A DNA stretch of 7,205 nucleotides from Coriobacteriales bacterium. Its GTDB lineage: Bacteria; Actinomycetota; Coriobacteriia; Coriobacteriales; UBA8131. Below are positions 1 through 5,578 of this stretch, in pieces. Where the stretch lies: the NCBI GenBank assembly GCA_031254255.1, contig JAIRUT010000154.1, forward strand, positions 1-7,205, in the 5' to 3' direction. Both the position numbers and the translations under genes were made by a program. How positions within the stretch are numbered: the stretch's first letter is position 1; the number at the start of each line of letters is the position of its first letter. The notes beneath the pieces were generated by a model that worked only from the letters and a program-made list of their open reading frames with translations, searched no databases and was not told the origin of the DNA.

Positions 1-139
1 TACGCTCGGAAAACTCCATGAAGCCCAGCTCGATGGTCTCCTCCGGAAGCTTGGCCTTGGCCATCTCCATGACCTTCTCCAATACTGCCTCTGTCTCCGT
101 GGCACGACTGCCATGGGCGACTACCAGAATGCCTTTCAT
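1..139 (-). CDS. cbiX: Sirohydrochlorin cobaltochelatase CbiX, N-terminal part only (runs off the window)
   Basis: This would insert Co2+ into sirohydrochlorin, the step that commits the tetrapyrrole to the anaerobic B12 route. The frame starts at ATG 139-137 and stays open to the window edge, giving 46 residues that begin MKGILVVAHGSRATETEAVL. The VVAHGSR strand-loop is the hallmark N-terminus of the CbiX/SirB class II chelatases, and its His (residue 9) is the expected metal ligand. A GAGG ribosome binding site at 147-150 lies 7 nt before the ATG. The gene follows hemB on the same strand after a 148-bp AT-rich gap, so it may be co-transcribed or have its own start. The missing C-terminus prevents telling a short CbiX(S) from a full-length CbiX, and the iron chelatase SirB cannot be excluded by sequence alone. 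The surrounding cbi genes favour cobalt. Confidence 0.85.
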   Translation of the reverse strand, partial: MKGILVVAHGSRATETEAVLEKVMEMAKAKLPEETIELGFMEFSER

Positions 140-176
140 TGATTGTCCTCGCTTTCATTTTTGGCTTTCACTCTTG

Positions 177-204
177 GATATAACTTTGGTTCAATACTCT
201 TCAA
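177..204 (-). promoter_or_regulatory. Weak promoter-like pair before cbiX
   Basis: On the minus strand a TTGAAG (-35-like, 199-204) and a TATATC (-10-like, 177-182) are separated by 16 bp. Each matches 4 of 6 consensus positions. Transcription would begin near 170, about 30 nt ahead of the cbiX ATG. The surrounding 148-bp hemB-cbiX gap is much richer in A+T than the genes around it, which fits a promoter region but also makes chance matches likely. No intrinsic terminator (stem plus U-run) is visible after hemB, so read-through from the operon is equally possible. Confidence 0.25.
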
Positions 205-258
205 CTTGCTGCTTGCTGTTTTTTGGTTTCCTGGAAATTACCTATATTTTATCCAATA

Positions 259-275
259 TCATGTCTAATACATGA
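259..275. repeat. 17-bp inverted repeat between hemB and cbiX
   Basis: TCATGT and ACATGA form a perfect 6-bp dyad around a 5-bp spacer, starting 13 bp after the hemB stop codon. The dimension (two half-sites about one helical turn apart) resembles a dimeric regulator's operator. The arms are AT-rich and there is no following U-run on the minus strand, so it does not look like a terminator. I do not recognise the half-site as that of a named regulator. Confidence 0.35.
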
Positions 276-287
276 ATACTATTCCTT

Positions 288-1274
288 TTAGCCGATATCA
301 CCCTTCTGGATCGCTTGAGCCAGCTCCTTGGCAAAGTAGCTGATCAGGATCTCCGCGCCCGCCCGGTAGATGGCTACTGCACTCTCGTTGACCACAGCTC
401 TCTCATCAATCAGGCCAGCGGCGGCAGCGGCTTTGATGATTGCGTACTCGCCACTGACTTGGTAGGCGGCAATCGGCAGCTCGAAGCGCTCGGCGGCCTT
501 GGCGATGATGTCCAGATAGGCGATGGCCGGCTTGACGATCAGCAGATCCGCACCTTCGTTGACATCCAGCTGGATGCGTTTCAAGGCCTCTTTCTGATTG
601 TGGTAGTCCATCTGGTAGGTCTTGCGGTCCCCAAACTGCGGGGTCGATCCGGCCGCATCACGGAAGGGCCCGTAGTAGGCCGAGGCATACTTGGCGGCGT
701 AGCTCATGATCGGGATGTCTGGGTATCCGCCCGCATCCAAGGCCTCACGCAGGGCCGCGACGGTTCTGTCCATCATGCCGGAGGGGGCAACCATGTCGCA
801 ACCGGCCTGAGCATGGGAGAGGGCCGTCTTGGCAATCAAGGGCAACGTGCTGTCGTTCTGCACCTTGCCATCCTCGATCAGGCCGCAGTGCCCGTGGTCA
901 GTGTATTCGCAGAGACAGACATCGGTGAGCAGATAGATCTGATCCCCAAAGGAACGCCTGAGCTCTTGCAGGGCCTGCTGGACCACTCCATCCTCGATCC
1001 AAGCACCAGTCCCCATCGCATCTTTCTTCTCAGGCCCGGGCAGGCCGAAGAGTATGAAGTTGCTGACACCATTTTCCAAGGCCTCCTCGACTCCCTTGGA
1101 CAGTGTGTCCGGGCTGTACCTGACCTGTCCGGGAAGTGAAGGCAGCTCTTCTATGACCCCTTGGCCTTCACGGACGAAGAAGGGGTAGATCAAGGAGTCG
1201 GCGGAAAGCCGTGTCTCCCGGGTCATTTTGCGTAGCAACTGGCTGCTGCGTAGTCTTCTGCTTCTGATTTCCAT
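288..1274 (-). CDS. hemB: Porphobilinogen synthase (delta-aminolevulinic acid dehydratase) HemB
   Basis: HemB condenses two 5-aminolevulinate molecules to porphobilinogen, the first pyrrole of all tetrapyrroles, in the cytoplasm. The 328-residue protein has the normal family length. The motif DVCLCEYTDHGHCG carries three cysteines (about residues 120, 122 and 130) that bind catalytic zinc, so this is the zinc-type enzyme. The two active-site lysines are visible in SYAAKYASAYYGPF (about K195) and LIVKPAIAYLD (about K248). The start is uncertain. The frame also has TTG codons at 1280 and 1286. The GGCGAGGAG site at 1287-1295 is 12 nt from the ATG at 1274, 6 nt from TTG 1280, and abuts TTG 1286. 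I chose the ATG, but TTG 1280 has the best spacing; the difference is two residues. It follows cbiJ-sirC by about 64 bp and probably boosts precursor supply for B12 synthesis. Confidence 0.96.
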   Translation of the reverse strand: MEIRSRRLRSSQLLRKMTRETRLSADSLIYPFFVREGQGVIEELPSLPGQVRYSPDTLSKGVEEALENGVSNFILFGLPGPEKKDAMGTGAWIEDGVVQQALQELRRSFGDQIYLLTDVCLCEYTDHGHCGLIEDGKVQNDSTLPLIAKTALSHAQAGCDMVAPSGMMDRTVAALREALDAGGYPDIPIMSYAAKYASAYYGPFRDAAGSTPQFGDRKTYQMDYHNQKEALKRIQLDVNEGADLLIVKPAIAYLDIIAKAAERFELPIAAYQVSGEYAIIKAAAAAGLIDERAVVNESAVAIYRAGAEILISYFAKELAQAIQKGDIG

Positions 1275-1286
1275 TCTCAAACTCAA

Positions 1287-1295
1287 CTCCTCGCC
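1287..1295 (-). promoter_or_regulatory. hemB ribosome binding site
   Basis: GGCGAGGAG on the minus strand is the only good Shine-Dalgarno match ahead of hemB. Its spacing argues against a start at TTG 1286 (no gap), is ideal for TTG 1280 (6 nt), and is long but tolerable for ATG 1274 (12 nt). It therefore leaves the start of HemB open between the last two. Confidence 0.6.
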
Positions 1296-1338
1296 TTTGC
1301 GAATCCTTGGACTTCTAGTTCTTTATCCAGCCCCAACT

Positions 1339-2754
1339 TCATGGCTGGCTTGATTTATCATCTGTCTGGCCTTCTTGGGCCAGTAATTCCCTGATCTTTG
1401 CAGCAGTTTTTCGCACCGCGCTATGGTCGGCGGTCTTGGAAACCAGTGCAGCCAAGTAGCGATCGTCTTCCATGGTTGCCGGGAAGTAAAAACTGCACTC
1501 TTGGCGCCGGTCGGCCACCGAGACCTGGGCTTTGAGCCCTGTGGCATCCAGCATGACCTGATGGTTGGTCTCACGGTCATTGGTGGCCGCTATCACTAGA
1601 TCCGGCTTCAGGTTGCAAGCATCCTCGGACTGGTATTTTCGTTGTATGAGCTCCAGCTCCCCGCTCTCCACCAGCTTGGCAACAGATTCGCTGACCGATG
1701 AGGAGACGACGGTGATCTTGGCACCGCGTCCGACTAAGGCCTTGATCCGCCGCTCGGCAATGCTTCCCCCACCGACCACAAGTATCTTGGATCTGCCAAG
1801 ATCAATATAGATGGGAAAGAAGGGGCTGGGGCTGGATTCCTTTGAGGCAACGAGCTCTGGCTTCTCGAGGCCGAAGAGCCCTTGTGTCTTTTGACCTTGG
1901 GGCTTCAGCTTCTCTAAACCGAAAAACTCCAGTGTCTGATCAAAACTCAGGCCCTCTTCATCCAGCGGCCTGCTGATGACAATGACATCGCAGCCTTGTG
2001 TTTCGGCTGCTCGCAGCTTCTCCTCAAAGCCGCCCAAGTCCCCGGAGTCCTTGGTGACCAGAATCTTCGCCCTGCTCATCTTAAGCATTGCGCAGTTCAG
2101 GTCAAAATCAAAGGGACCCTGCATGCAGATGATGTTTGCCGGCAAGAAGCCGAGGCTTAAGGCCTTTTCAAGGGAATCGAGCATCGGCAATACCCGCGGA
2201 TAGAGGCGCTCGGCAAAATTGTCGACTGCCGTGAATGGTTGTAGCTCCTTGCTGCCGGTGGTCAGCAACGCCTTTCCACTTAGCTGGTTTAGCAACTGGG
2301 CAGCAGCAGTAACATTTGGTACCACATGTATATGGGACTTCGTGGCAGCTGCCTGATCGCCCTCTTCTCCTGCGACTTCGGAGTCGTCTGCGAAATTGCC
2401 AAAAGAACCTTCCGGACGCAGCAGACGCAGATATTTGACTCCTGCAACCTGCGCAACGGCAGCACGGATGCACTCCGAGACGATGGCAGCATAAGGGTGC
2501 GTGGCATCGACCACGTAGTCATAGCCGCCTTCCTCAAGCAGCGCAACCATCTCCGCCTCACTCAAACGCCCGCAGCGAATTTGCTGGTCAGATGGGGCGA
2601 AGGCAACAGGGGCAGATGCGGCACCAAGCTTGGTCTCGGCTACCTGCCGGCCGTACTCCGTGGCCACGGACAGGGTGGCCGGAATCTCCGCCTGGCAGAA
2701 GCGCTCGAAGAGCTGACGCCCTTCAGTGGTACCGCCGAAAATCAGAACCTTCAT
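1339..2754 (-). CDS. cbiJ-sirC: Fused cobalt-precorrin-6A reductase (CbiJ/CobK) and precorrin-2 dehydrogenase (SirC)
   Basis: This 471-residue protein joins two redox enzymes of the pathway. Residues 1 to about 270 are CbiJ/CobK, which reduces cobalt-precorrin-6A to 6B: MKVLIFGGTTEGRQL at the N-terminus, VVDATHPYAA (81-90), LLTTGSKEL (163-171), CMQGPFDF (210-217) and ILVTKDSG (231-238). Residues about 312-460 are the SirC/CysG N-terminal type NAD-dependent dehydrogenase, which oxidises precorrin-2 to sirohydrochlorin: FFPIYIDL, the dinucleotide loop VVGGGSIAERR (326-336), VIAATNDRETN (387-397), and VSVAD (411-415), whose Asp aligns with the catalytic Asp of CysG/Met8p. The helical C-terminal domain of stand-alone SirC looks shortened. 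A linker at about 270-312 carries a repeated FGLEK. ATG 2754 overlaps the cbiH stop by 4 bp (ATGA); a longer in-frame start at 2871 would lie inside cbiH and adds no CobK-like sequence. Residues about 115-140 are an acidic insertion in the CbiJ part. Confidence 0.93.
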   Translation of the reverse strand: MKVLIFGGTTEGRQLFERFCQAEIPATLSVATEYGRQVAETKLGAASAPVAFAPSDQQIRCGRLSEAEMVALLEEGGYDYVVDATHPYAAIVSECIRAAVAQVAGVKYLRLLRPEGSFGNFADDSEVAGEEGDQAAATKSHIHVVPNVTAAAQLLNQLSGKALLTTGSKELQPFTAVDNFAERLYPRVLPMLDSLEKALSLGFLPANIICMQGPFDFDLNCAMLKMSRAKILVTKDSGDLGGFEEKLRAAETQGCDVIVISRPLDEEGLSFDQTLEFFGLEKLKPQGQKTQGLFGLEKPELVASKESSPSPFFPIYIDLGRSKILVVGGGSIAERRIKALVGRGAKITVVSSSVSESVAKLVESGELELIQRKYQSEDACNLKPDLVIAATNDRETNHQVMLDATGLKAQVSVADRRQECSFYFPATMEDDRYLAALVSKTADHSAVRKTAAKIRELLAQEGQTDDKSSQP

Positions 2755-3479
2755 ACTTCGTAACCTCGGGCGGTCACCAACTTGCCGTTGACCACTCTGG
2801 TGTCCGCATTGCCGATGATTACAGTTGTAAACATGTCCACATCCGTGTCCTTCAGCTCGGCCAAGGTGCATATAAGGCTCCGGCTATCGCTTTCCCGGAA
2901 GGCGTTGCGGACGTATCCACACTGTGTGCCGGGAGACTTATGGCGCAGGGCAATCTCACAGGCCCGCTTCAGGTAGTCGACGCGCTTCTTGCTCTGGGGA
3001 TTGTATAAACAAGTCACGATATCGGCGCTGGAAACAGCGTCCAGCCTCTTCTCAATGACCTCCCAAGGGGTCATCAGGTCGCTCAAGGAGATGGTGACAA
3101 AGTCATTGGAGAGCGGCGAGCCGAGGATGGCTGCCGATGAGACTGCTGCGGTGATGCCCGGCACCACCTCGATCTCCAGTTCCGGATACTGCTCGGCGGC
3201 CTCATAGAGCAGCGGTGCCATTCCGTAAATGCCGGCATCCCCGCTGGAGATCACACAGACCTGTTTGCCCTTCAGGGCCTCTTGGATGGCAGCCTCGCAG
3301 CGCTCGACCTCCCCCATCATGCCGGTGGAGATCAGCTCCTTGCCTTCGAGGAGATCCGCGACCAGATCCATGTAGACCGTGTAGCCGACAACGACCTCGC
3401 TCTCGCTGATCACTTTGCGGGCTTGCGGGACCATATAGGCCTCATCCCCCGGACCCAAGCCGACAGCATATAACTTCAT
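2751..3479 (-). CDS. cbiH: Cobalt-precorrin-3 C17-methyltransferase, ring-contracting (CbiH/CobJ family)
   Basis: CbiH uses S-adenosylmethionine to methylate C17 and drives contraction of the macrocycle, giving cobalt-precorrin-4 with its delta-lactone. The 242-residue protein is the usual length of the single-domain enzyme; it has no C-terminal extension like that of the long Fe-S CbiH60. Visible family motifs are the SAM-site loop GLGPGD (7-12), VISSGDAGIYGMA (77-89), VVPGITAAVSSAAILGSPL (105-123), DFVTISLSDLMTPWE (126-140), which is specific to this methyltransferase, and CLYNPQSKKR (158-167). The ATG has a strong GGGAGG site 6 nt upstream. It is the only cbi gene here not overlapping the gene before it; 55 bp separate it from cbiG. 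Its stop overlaps the start of cbiJ-sirC, which suggests coupled translation. Confidence 0.96.
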   Translation of the reverse strand: MKLYAVGLGPGDEAYMVPQARKVISESEVVVGYTVYMDLVADLLEGKELISTGMMGEVERCEAAIQEALKGKQVCVISSGDAGIYGMAPLLYEAAEQYPELEIEVVPGITAAVSSAAILGSPLSNDFVTISLSDLMTPWEVIEKRLDAVSSADIVTCLYNPQSKKRVDYLKRACEIALRHKSPGTQCGYVRNAFRESDSRSLICTLAELKDTDVDMFTTVIIGNADTRVVNGKLVTARGYEV

Positions 3480-3485
3480 CTTCTA

Positions 3486-3491
3486 CCTCCC
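3486..3491 (-). promoter_or_regulatory. Strong ribosome binding site of cbiH
   Basis: GGGAGG on the minus strand lies 6 nt before the cbiH ATG. Because cbiH does not overlap cbiG, this site, rather than coupling to the upstream stop codon, should set its translation rate. Confidence 0.7.
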
Positions 3492-3500
3492 GTATTTCTT

Positions 3501-3514
3501 GCGGGGTATCCCGC
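3501..3514 (-). other. Small GC-rich hairpin between cbiG and cbiH
   Basis: GCGGG and CCCGC form a 5-bp stem with a 4-nt loop in the 55-bp gap, 10 bp upstream of the cbiH ribosome binding site in transcript order. No U-run follows, so it is not an intrinsic terminator. It could protect the transcript or modulate cbiH translation, but a stem this short may be chance. Confidence 0.3.
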
Positions 3515-3534
3515 CTCGTATCCAATATTTGTCA

Positions 3535-4821
3535 TCAAAACCGAAGCTCCCAGTGCTGGCGGGCCACGGCTATGGTCATGCCTTGTCCGGTCGTTTTGGA
3601 AAGTACCATCTCTCCCCGACCGGAAGAGAGATATGCAGATGTCTCGCAAATATTACCGGTACCGGTAATAGACTGTACGAACTCTGACTGTTGGAAATCG
3701 GCAGCCACCAGATCAAGCTCCGTCGCTGGATAGGTGATGAAAGGAATGCGATATTTCTTCGCCAAGGCCAAGATGGCCCCTTCTTCCTTCTTCAAATCTA
3801 CGGAGGAAAGCGAGGCCACGGCCTGCCACGGCAAGCCAAGTTCGGAGAGGATCTGCAAGAAGAACTGCTCCAGCGCCTCGGGGTCAATGCCCTTGCGGGC
3901 GCCAAGGCCGACATGGAAGCACTTCGGTATGAGGGTCAGGGTCTGCTTGAAGGGACGGCTTTCTGGGTTCAAGCCGATATGGATACCCAGGTCAAGCCGA
4001 CCGGAATCGCTCCCGGATTGCTCGTCCTCGGATCGCTTGGTATCGTCGAATCGCTTGGTGTCACTGGATAGCTTGCCGTCGCTGGATAGCCCGGTATCGG
4101 GTTTTTCGCAGTAGCCTTCAGTTTTCAACCTGAGCAGTTCCGGCAACTGACCCTTGACCTCGAAGTCTGAGCTCAAACCGACTTGGCGCCCTTCCAGTAA
4201 CGCCGCTGAAACCAGCTTGATCGACTTCGGGTTCAAGACTACGTAACCATTTTGACGGGCAAAGTCATCGACGGAGAACAGCCCCTGGACATCGGTGGCA
4301 GTGGTGATGACCGGTGTGGCTTGGATCAGCCCGGCGATCTCGCGGCTGTAATGGTTTGCCCCACCCAGATGCCCAGAGAGCACGGAGATCACGAATTGAC
4401 CGGCCTCATCAATGACGATTACCGCCGGATCGGTGGTCTTGCTCTTCACGAGGGGGGCGATCGCCCGAATCGCGATGCCCATCGCTCCGACGAAGATCAG
4501 GACGTTTCCGGTCTTGAAGACCTCCGCCGTGGATTCCTTGAGCTTGGTCACGCGCAATGCGCTGACGCTGGCATACTGCCCGGTCTGGGAAAGCTGGCCG
4601 GCGATGCGCTGGGCCAACTGCTCACCCTTCTCGGTGAAGGCCATCAGGAAGGCTTCCGGGCCTAGCGTCTGGGCCGGCGAGACCTGCGGAGCCTGCGAAA
4701 GCGATGCCTGCTGAAGCCCCTGCGAAACCCGCGGGAACGAAACCCGCGGCAGTTCCTGCGCTGCCTGCGTGGACTCTTGGCCGGACTCTTGGCCGATATG
4801 TCTGCCCGACGCCTCAGGCAT
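3535..4821 (-). CDS. cbiG: Cobalt-precorrin-5A hydrolase CbiG with a repeat-coded N-terminal extension and linker
   Basis: CbiG opens the delta-lactone of cobalt-precorrin-5A and releases the extruded C20 unit as acetaldehyde, forming 5B; it is diagnostic of the anaerobic pathway. The protein has 428 residues, longer than the usual roughly 340-370. The CbiG N-terminal domain begins near residue 58 (FLMAFTEKGEQLA) and contains IFVGAMGIAIRAIAPLV (109-125) and VISVLSGHLGGAN (144-156). A middle domain follows to about 236. The C-terminal domain runs from about 298 (HVGLGARKGIDPEAL, 303-317; SITGTGNICE, 384-393). Residues 1-57 are Gln/Ser-rich, and residues 237-277 are a charged hexapeptide-repeat linker; together they account for the extra length. 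ATG 4821 overlaps the cbiF stop by 8 bp. An in-frame start at 4896 lies inside cbiF and is unlikely. The ribosome binding site is weak (AGGCAGGG, 11 nt away), so the start could be wrong, although translational coupling would support it. Confidence 0.93.
   Translation of the reverse strand: MPEASGRHIGQESGQESTQAAQELPRVSFPRVSQGLQQASLSQAPQVSPAQTLGPEAFLMAFTEKGEQLAQRIAGQLSQTGQYASVSALRVTKLKESTAEVFKTGNVLIFVGAMGIAIRAIAPLVKSKTTDPAVIVIDEAGQFVISVLSGHLGGANHYSREIAGLIQATPVITTATDVQGLFSVDDFARQNGYVVLNPKSIKLVSAALLEGRQVGLSSDFEVKGQLPELLRLKTEGYCEKPDTGLSSDGKLSSDTKRFDDTKRSEDEQSGSDSGRLDLGIHIGLNPESRPFKQTLTLIPKCFHVGLGARKGIDPEALEQFFLQILSELGLPWQAVASLSSVDLKKEEGAILALAKKYRIPFITYPATELDLVAADFQQSEFVQSITGTGNICETSAYLSSGRGEMVLSKTTGQGMTIAVARQHWELRF
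3651..3670. repeat. Perfect 20-bp palindrome inside cbiG
   Basis: The half-site TATTACCGGT is followed directly by its exact reverse complement, with no spacer. It lies over the codons for the conserved TGTGN motif of the CbiG C-terminal domain. Thr-Gly-Thr-Gly encoded as ACC-GGT-ACC-GGT is already self-complementary, which explains the central 12 bp; the 4 outer pairs on each side are extra. Confidence 0.6.
4032..4103. repeat. Four imperfect 18-bp tandem repeats in the cbiG linker
   Basis: Units at 4032-4049, 4050-4067, 4068-4085 and 4086-4103 share the pattern ATmGCyTGGTrTCrctgg with several mismatches. In CbiG they encode hexapeptides with a recurring Asp (for example SDGKLS, SDTKRF and DDTKRS), and the hexad pattern fades out on both sides (PDTGLS, EDEQSG, SDSGRL). 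The unit length is a multiple of 3, so copy-number change keeps the frame. This is part of a hydrophilic linker between the middle and C-terminal domains. Confidence 0.65.
4723..4794. repeat. Short direct repeats coding the CbiG N-terminal extension
   Basis: GGACTCTTGGCC occurs twice in perfect tandem (4771-4782 and 4783-4794) and encodes Gly-Gln-Glu-Ser twice. CGAAACCCGCGG occurs twice with a 15-bp period (4723-4734 and 4738-4749) and encodes a PRVS pentad repeat. Several CCTGCG copies lie between and beside them. All periods are multiples of 3. The segment lies in the Gln/Ser-rich stretch before the first recognisable CbiG domain. Confidence 0.65.
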
Positions 4822-5578
4822 GCGAGCTTTTACCCTGCCTGAACTCGGTCGTAAACTCCGGGTGATAGAGGAAGGAACGCTCGTAGTCGTCCCCAAGGAA
4901 GTCTCCGACGAGTATCAGAGCTGTTTTGCTGATCTTGTTCTCAGCACCGACCTTGGCCAGATCTGCGAGAGTCGTGCGGAAGATCTTCTCGTCCGGCCAA
5001 GTGACCTTATAGACGATGGCCGCCGGCGTATCCGCAGAATAGCCGCCTTCGATCAGCTTCGCGGAGAGGTCCTCCAGCATTGAGCTGGAGAGGAAGATGC
5101 ACATCGAGGACTGGCTCTTGGCCAGATTGACGATTTTTTCCCGCTCCGGCACCGGTGTCCGGCCCTCCATGCGCGTGATGATCAGGGTCTGGCTGATGCC
5201 GGCGGGAGTGTATTCCGAATTCAGAGCGGCGGCAGCTCCAGAAAACGAACTGACCCCGGGGATCACTTCCCACTTGATATCCAGCTGCTGAAGCTGGTCA
5301 AACTGCTCCTTGATCGCCCCGTAAAGACTGGGGTCACCAGTATGCAGGCGGGCGGTATGCAGGCCGCGTTCCTCGTTTTCCACCATCACGGCCAGCACTT
5401 CCTCAAGTGTCATGGTGGCGCTGTTGTGGATCGCACAGCCCTCCTTGGCATAATCCAACAAGGCCGGATTGACCAGTGAGCCGGCGTAGATGATACAGTC
5501 CGCCTCGGCGAGGATGTTCATGCCCTTGACGGTGATCAGCTCCTTGTCGCCCGGTCCGGCACCTACGAAACTTATCAT
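4814..5578 (-). CDS. cbiF: Cobalt-precorrin-4 C11-methyltransferase (CbiF/CobM family)
   Basis: CbiF transfers a methyl group from S-adenosylmethionine to C11 of cobalt-precorrin-4, giving cobalt-precorrin-5A, the substrate of the neighbouring CbiG. The 254-residue protein has the normal length and fold signatures: FVGAGPGDKELITVKG (4-19), YAGSLVNPALL (31-41), the SAM-site strand RLHTGDPSLYGAIKEQ (77-92), VIPGVSSFSGAAAALNSEYT (105-124), ITRMEGRTPVPE (134-145) and VYKVTWPDE (189-197). The AGSLV and TRxEGRTPVP motifs separate it from CbiL, CbiH and CbiE. ATG 5578 overlaps the cbiL stop by 4 bp (ATGA) and has a strong AAGGAGGG site 6 nt upstream. Its own stop overlaps the cbiG start. The last 25 or so residues are variable and not diagnostic. 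Confidence 0.97.
   Translation of the reverse strand: MISFVGAGPGDKELITVKGMNILAEADCIIYAGSLVNPALLDYAKEGCAIHNSATMTLEEVLAVMVENEERGLHTARLHTGDPSLYGAIKEQFDQLQQLDIKWEVIPGVSSFSGAAAALNSEYTPAGISQTLIITRMEGRTPVPEREKIVNLAKSQSSMCIFLSSSMLEDLSAKLIEGGYSADTPAAIVYKVTWPDEKIFRTTLADLAKVGAENKISKTALILVGDFLGDDYERSFLYHPEFTTEFRQGKSSHA

Noticed and set aside
18..275. Plus-strand open frame of 85 codons across the cbiX start and the gap
   Set aside because: It begins antisense to the clear CbiX N-terminus and runs into AT-rich intergenic DNA; no ribosome binding site or family motif.
315..1139. Long plus-strand open frame (274 codons) antisense to hemB
   Set aside because: HemB in the opposite strand has full-length conserved catalytic motifs; the plus-strand translation shows no recognisable family and is a shadow of a GC-rich gene.
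1327..1348. 6-bp stem (CCAGCC/GGCTGG, 10-nt loop) over the cbiJ-sirC stop codon, as a terminator
   Set aside because: The stem is short and no U-run follows on the minus strand; hemB continues the operon about 64 bp later.
1323..1580. Minus-strand 85-codon frame overlapping the SirC 3' end
   Set aside because: It is an out-of-frame shadow of the SirC domain (Trp/Arg/Pro-rich); the SirC frame has the expected motifs up to its stop at 1339.
2755..2871. Upstream in-frame extension of cbiJ-sirC (39 residues)
   Set aside because: It lies entirely inside the cbiH C-terminus, is His/Cys/Gly/Arg-rich without CobK similarity, and ATG 2754 begins exactly at the conserved MKVLIFGGTTEG.
2592..3008. Plus-strand frames across the cbiH / cbiJ-sirC junction
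   Set aside because: They lie antisense to two genes with complete motifs and a clear ATGA junction; the translations are Arg/Gly-rich shadow-type sequence.
4822..4896. Upstream in-frame extension of cbiG (25 residues)
   Set aside because: It would deepen the overlap with cbiF to over 80 bp and adds shadow-like residues; ATG 4821 gives an 8-bp overlap typical of coupled genes.
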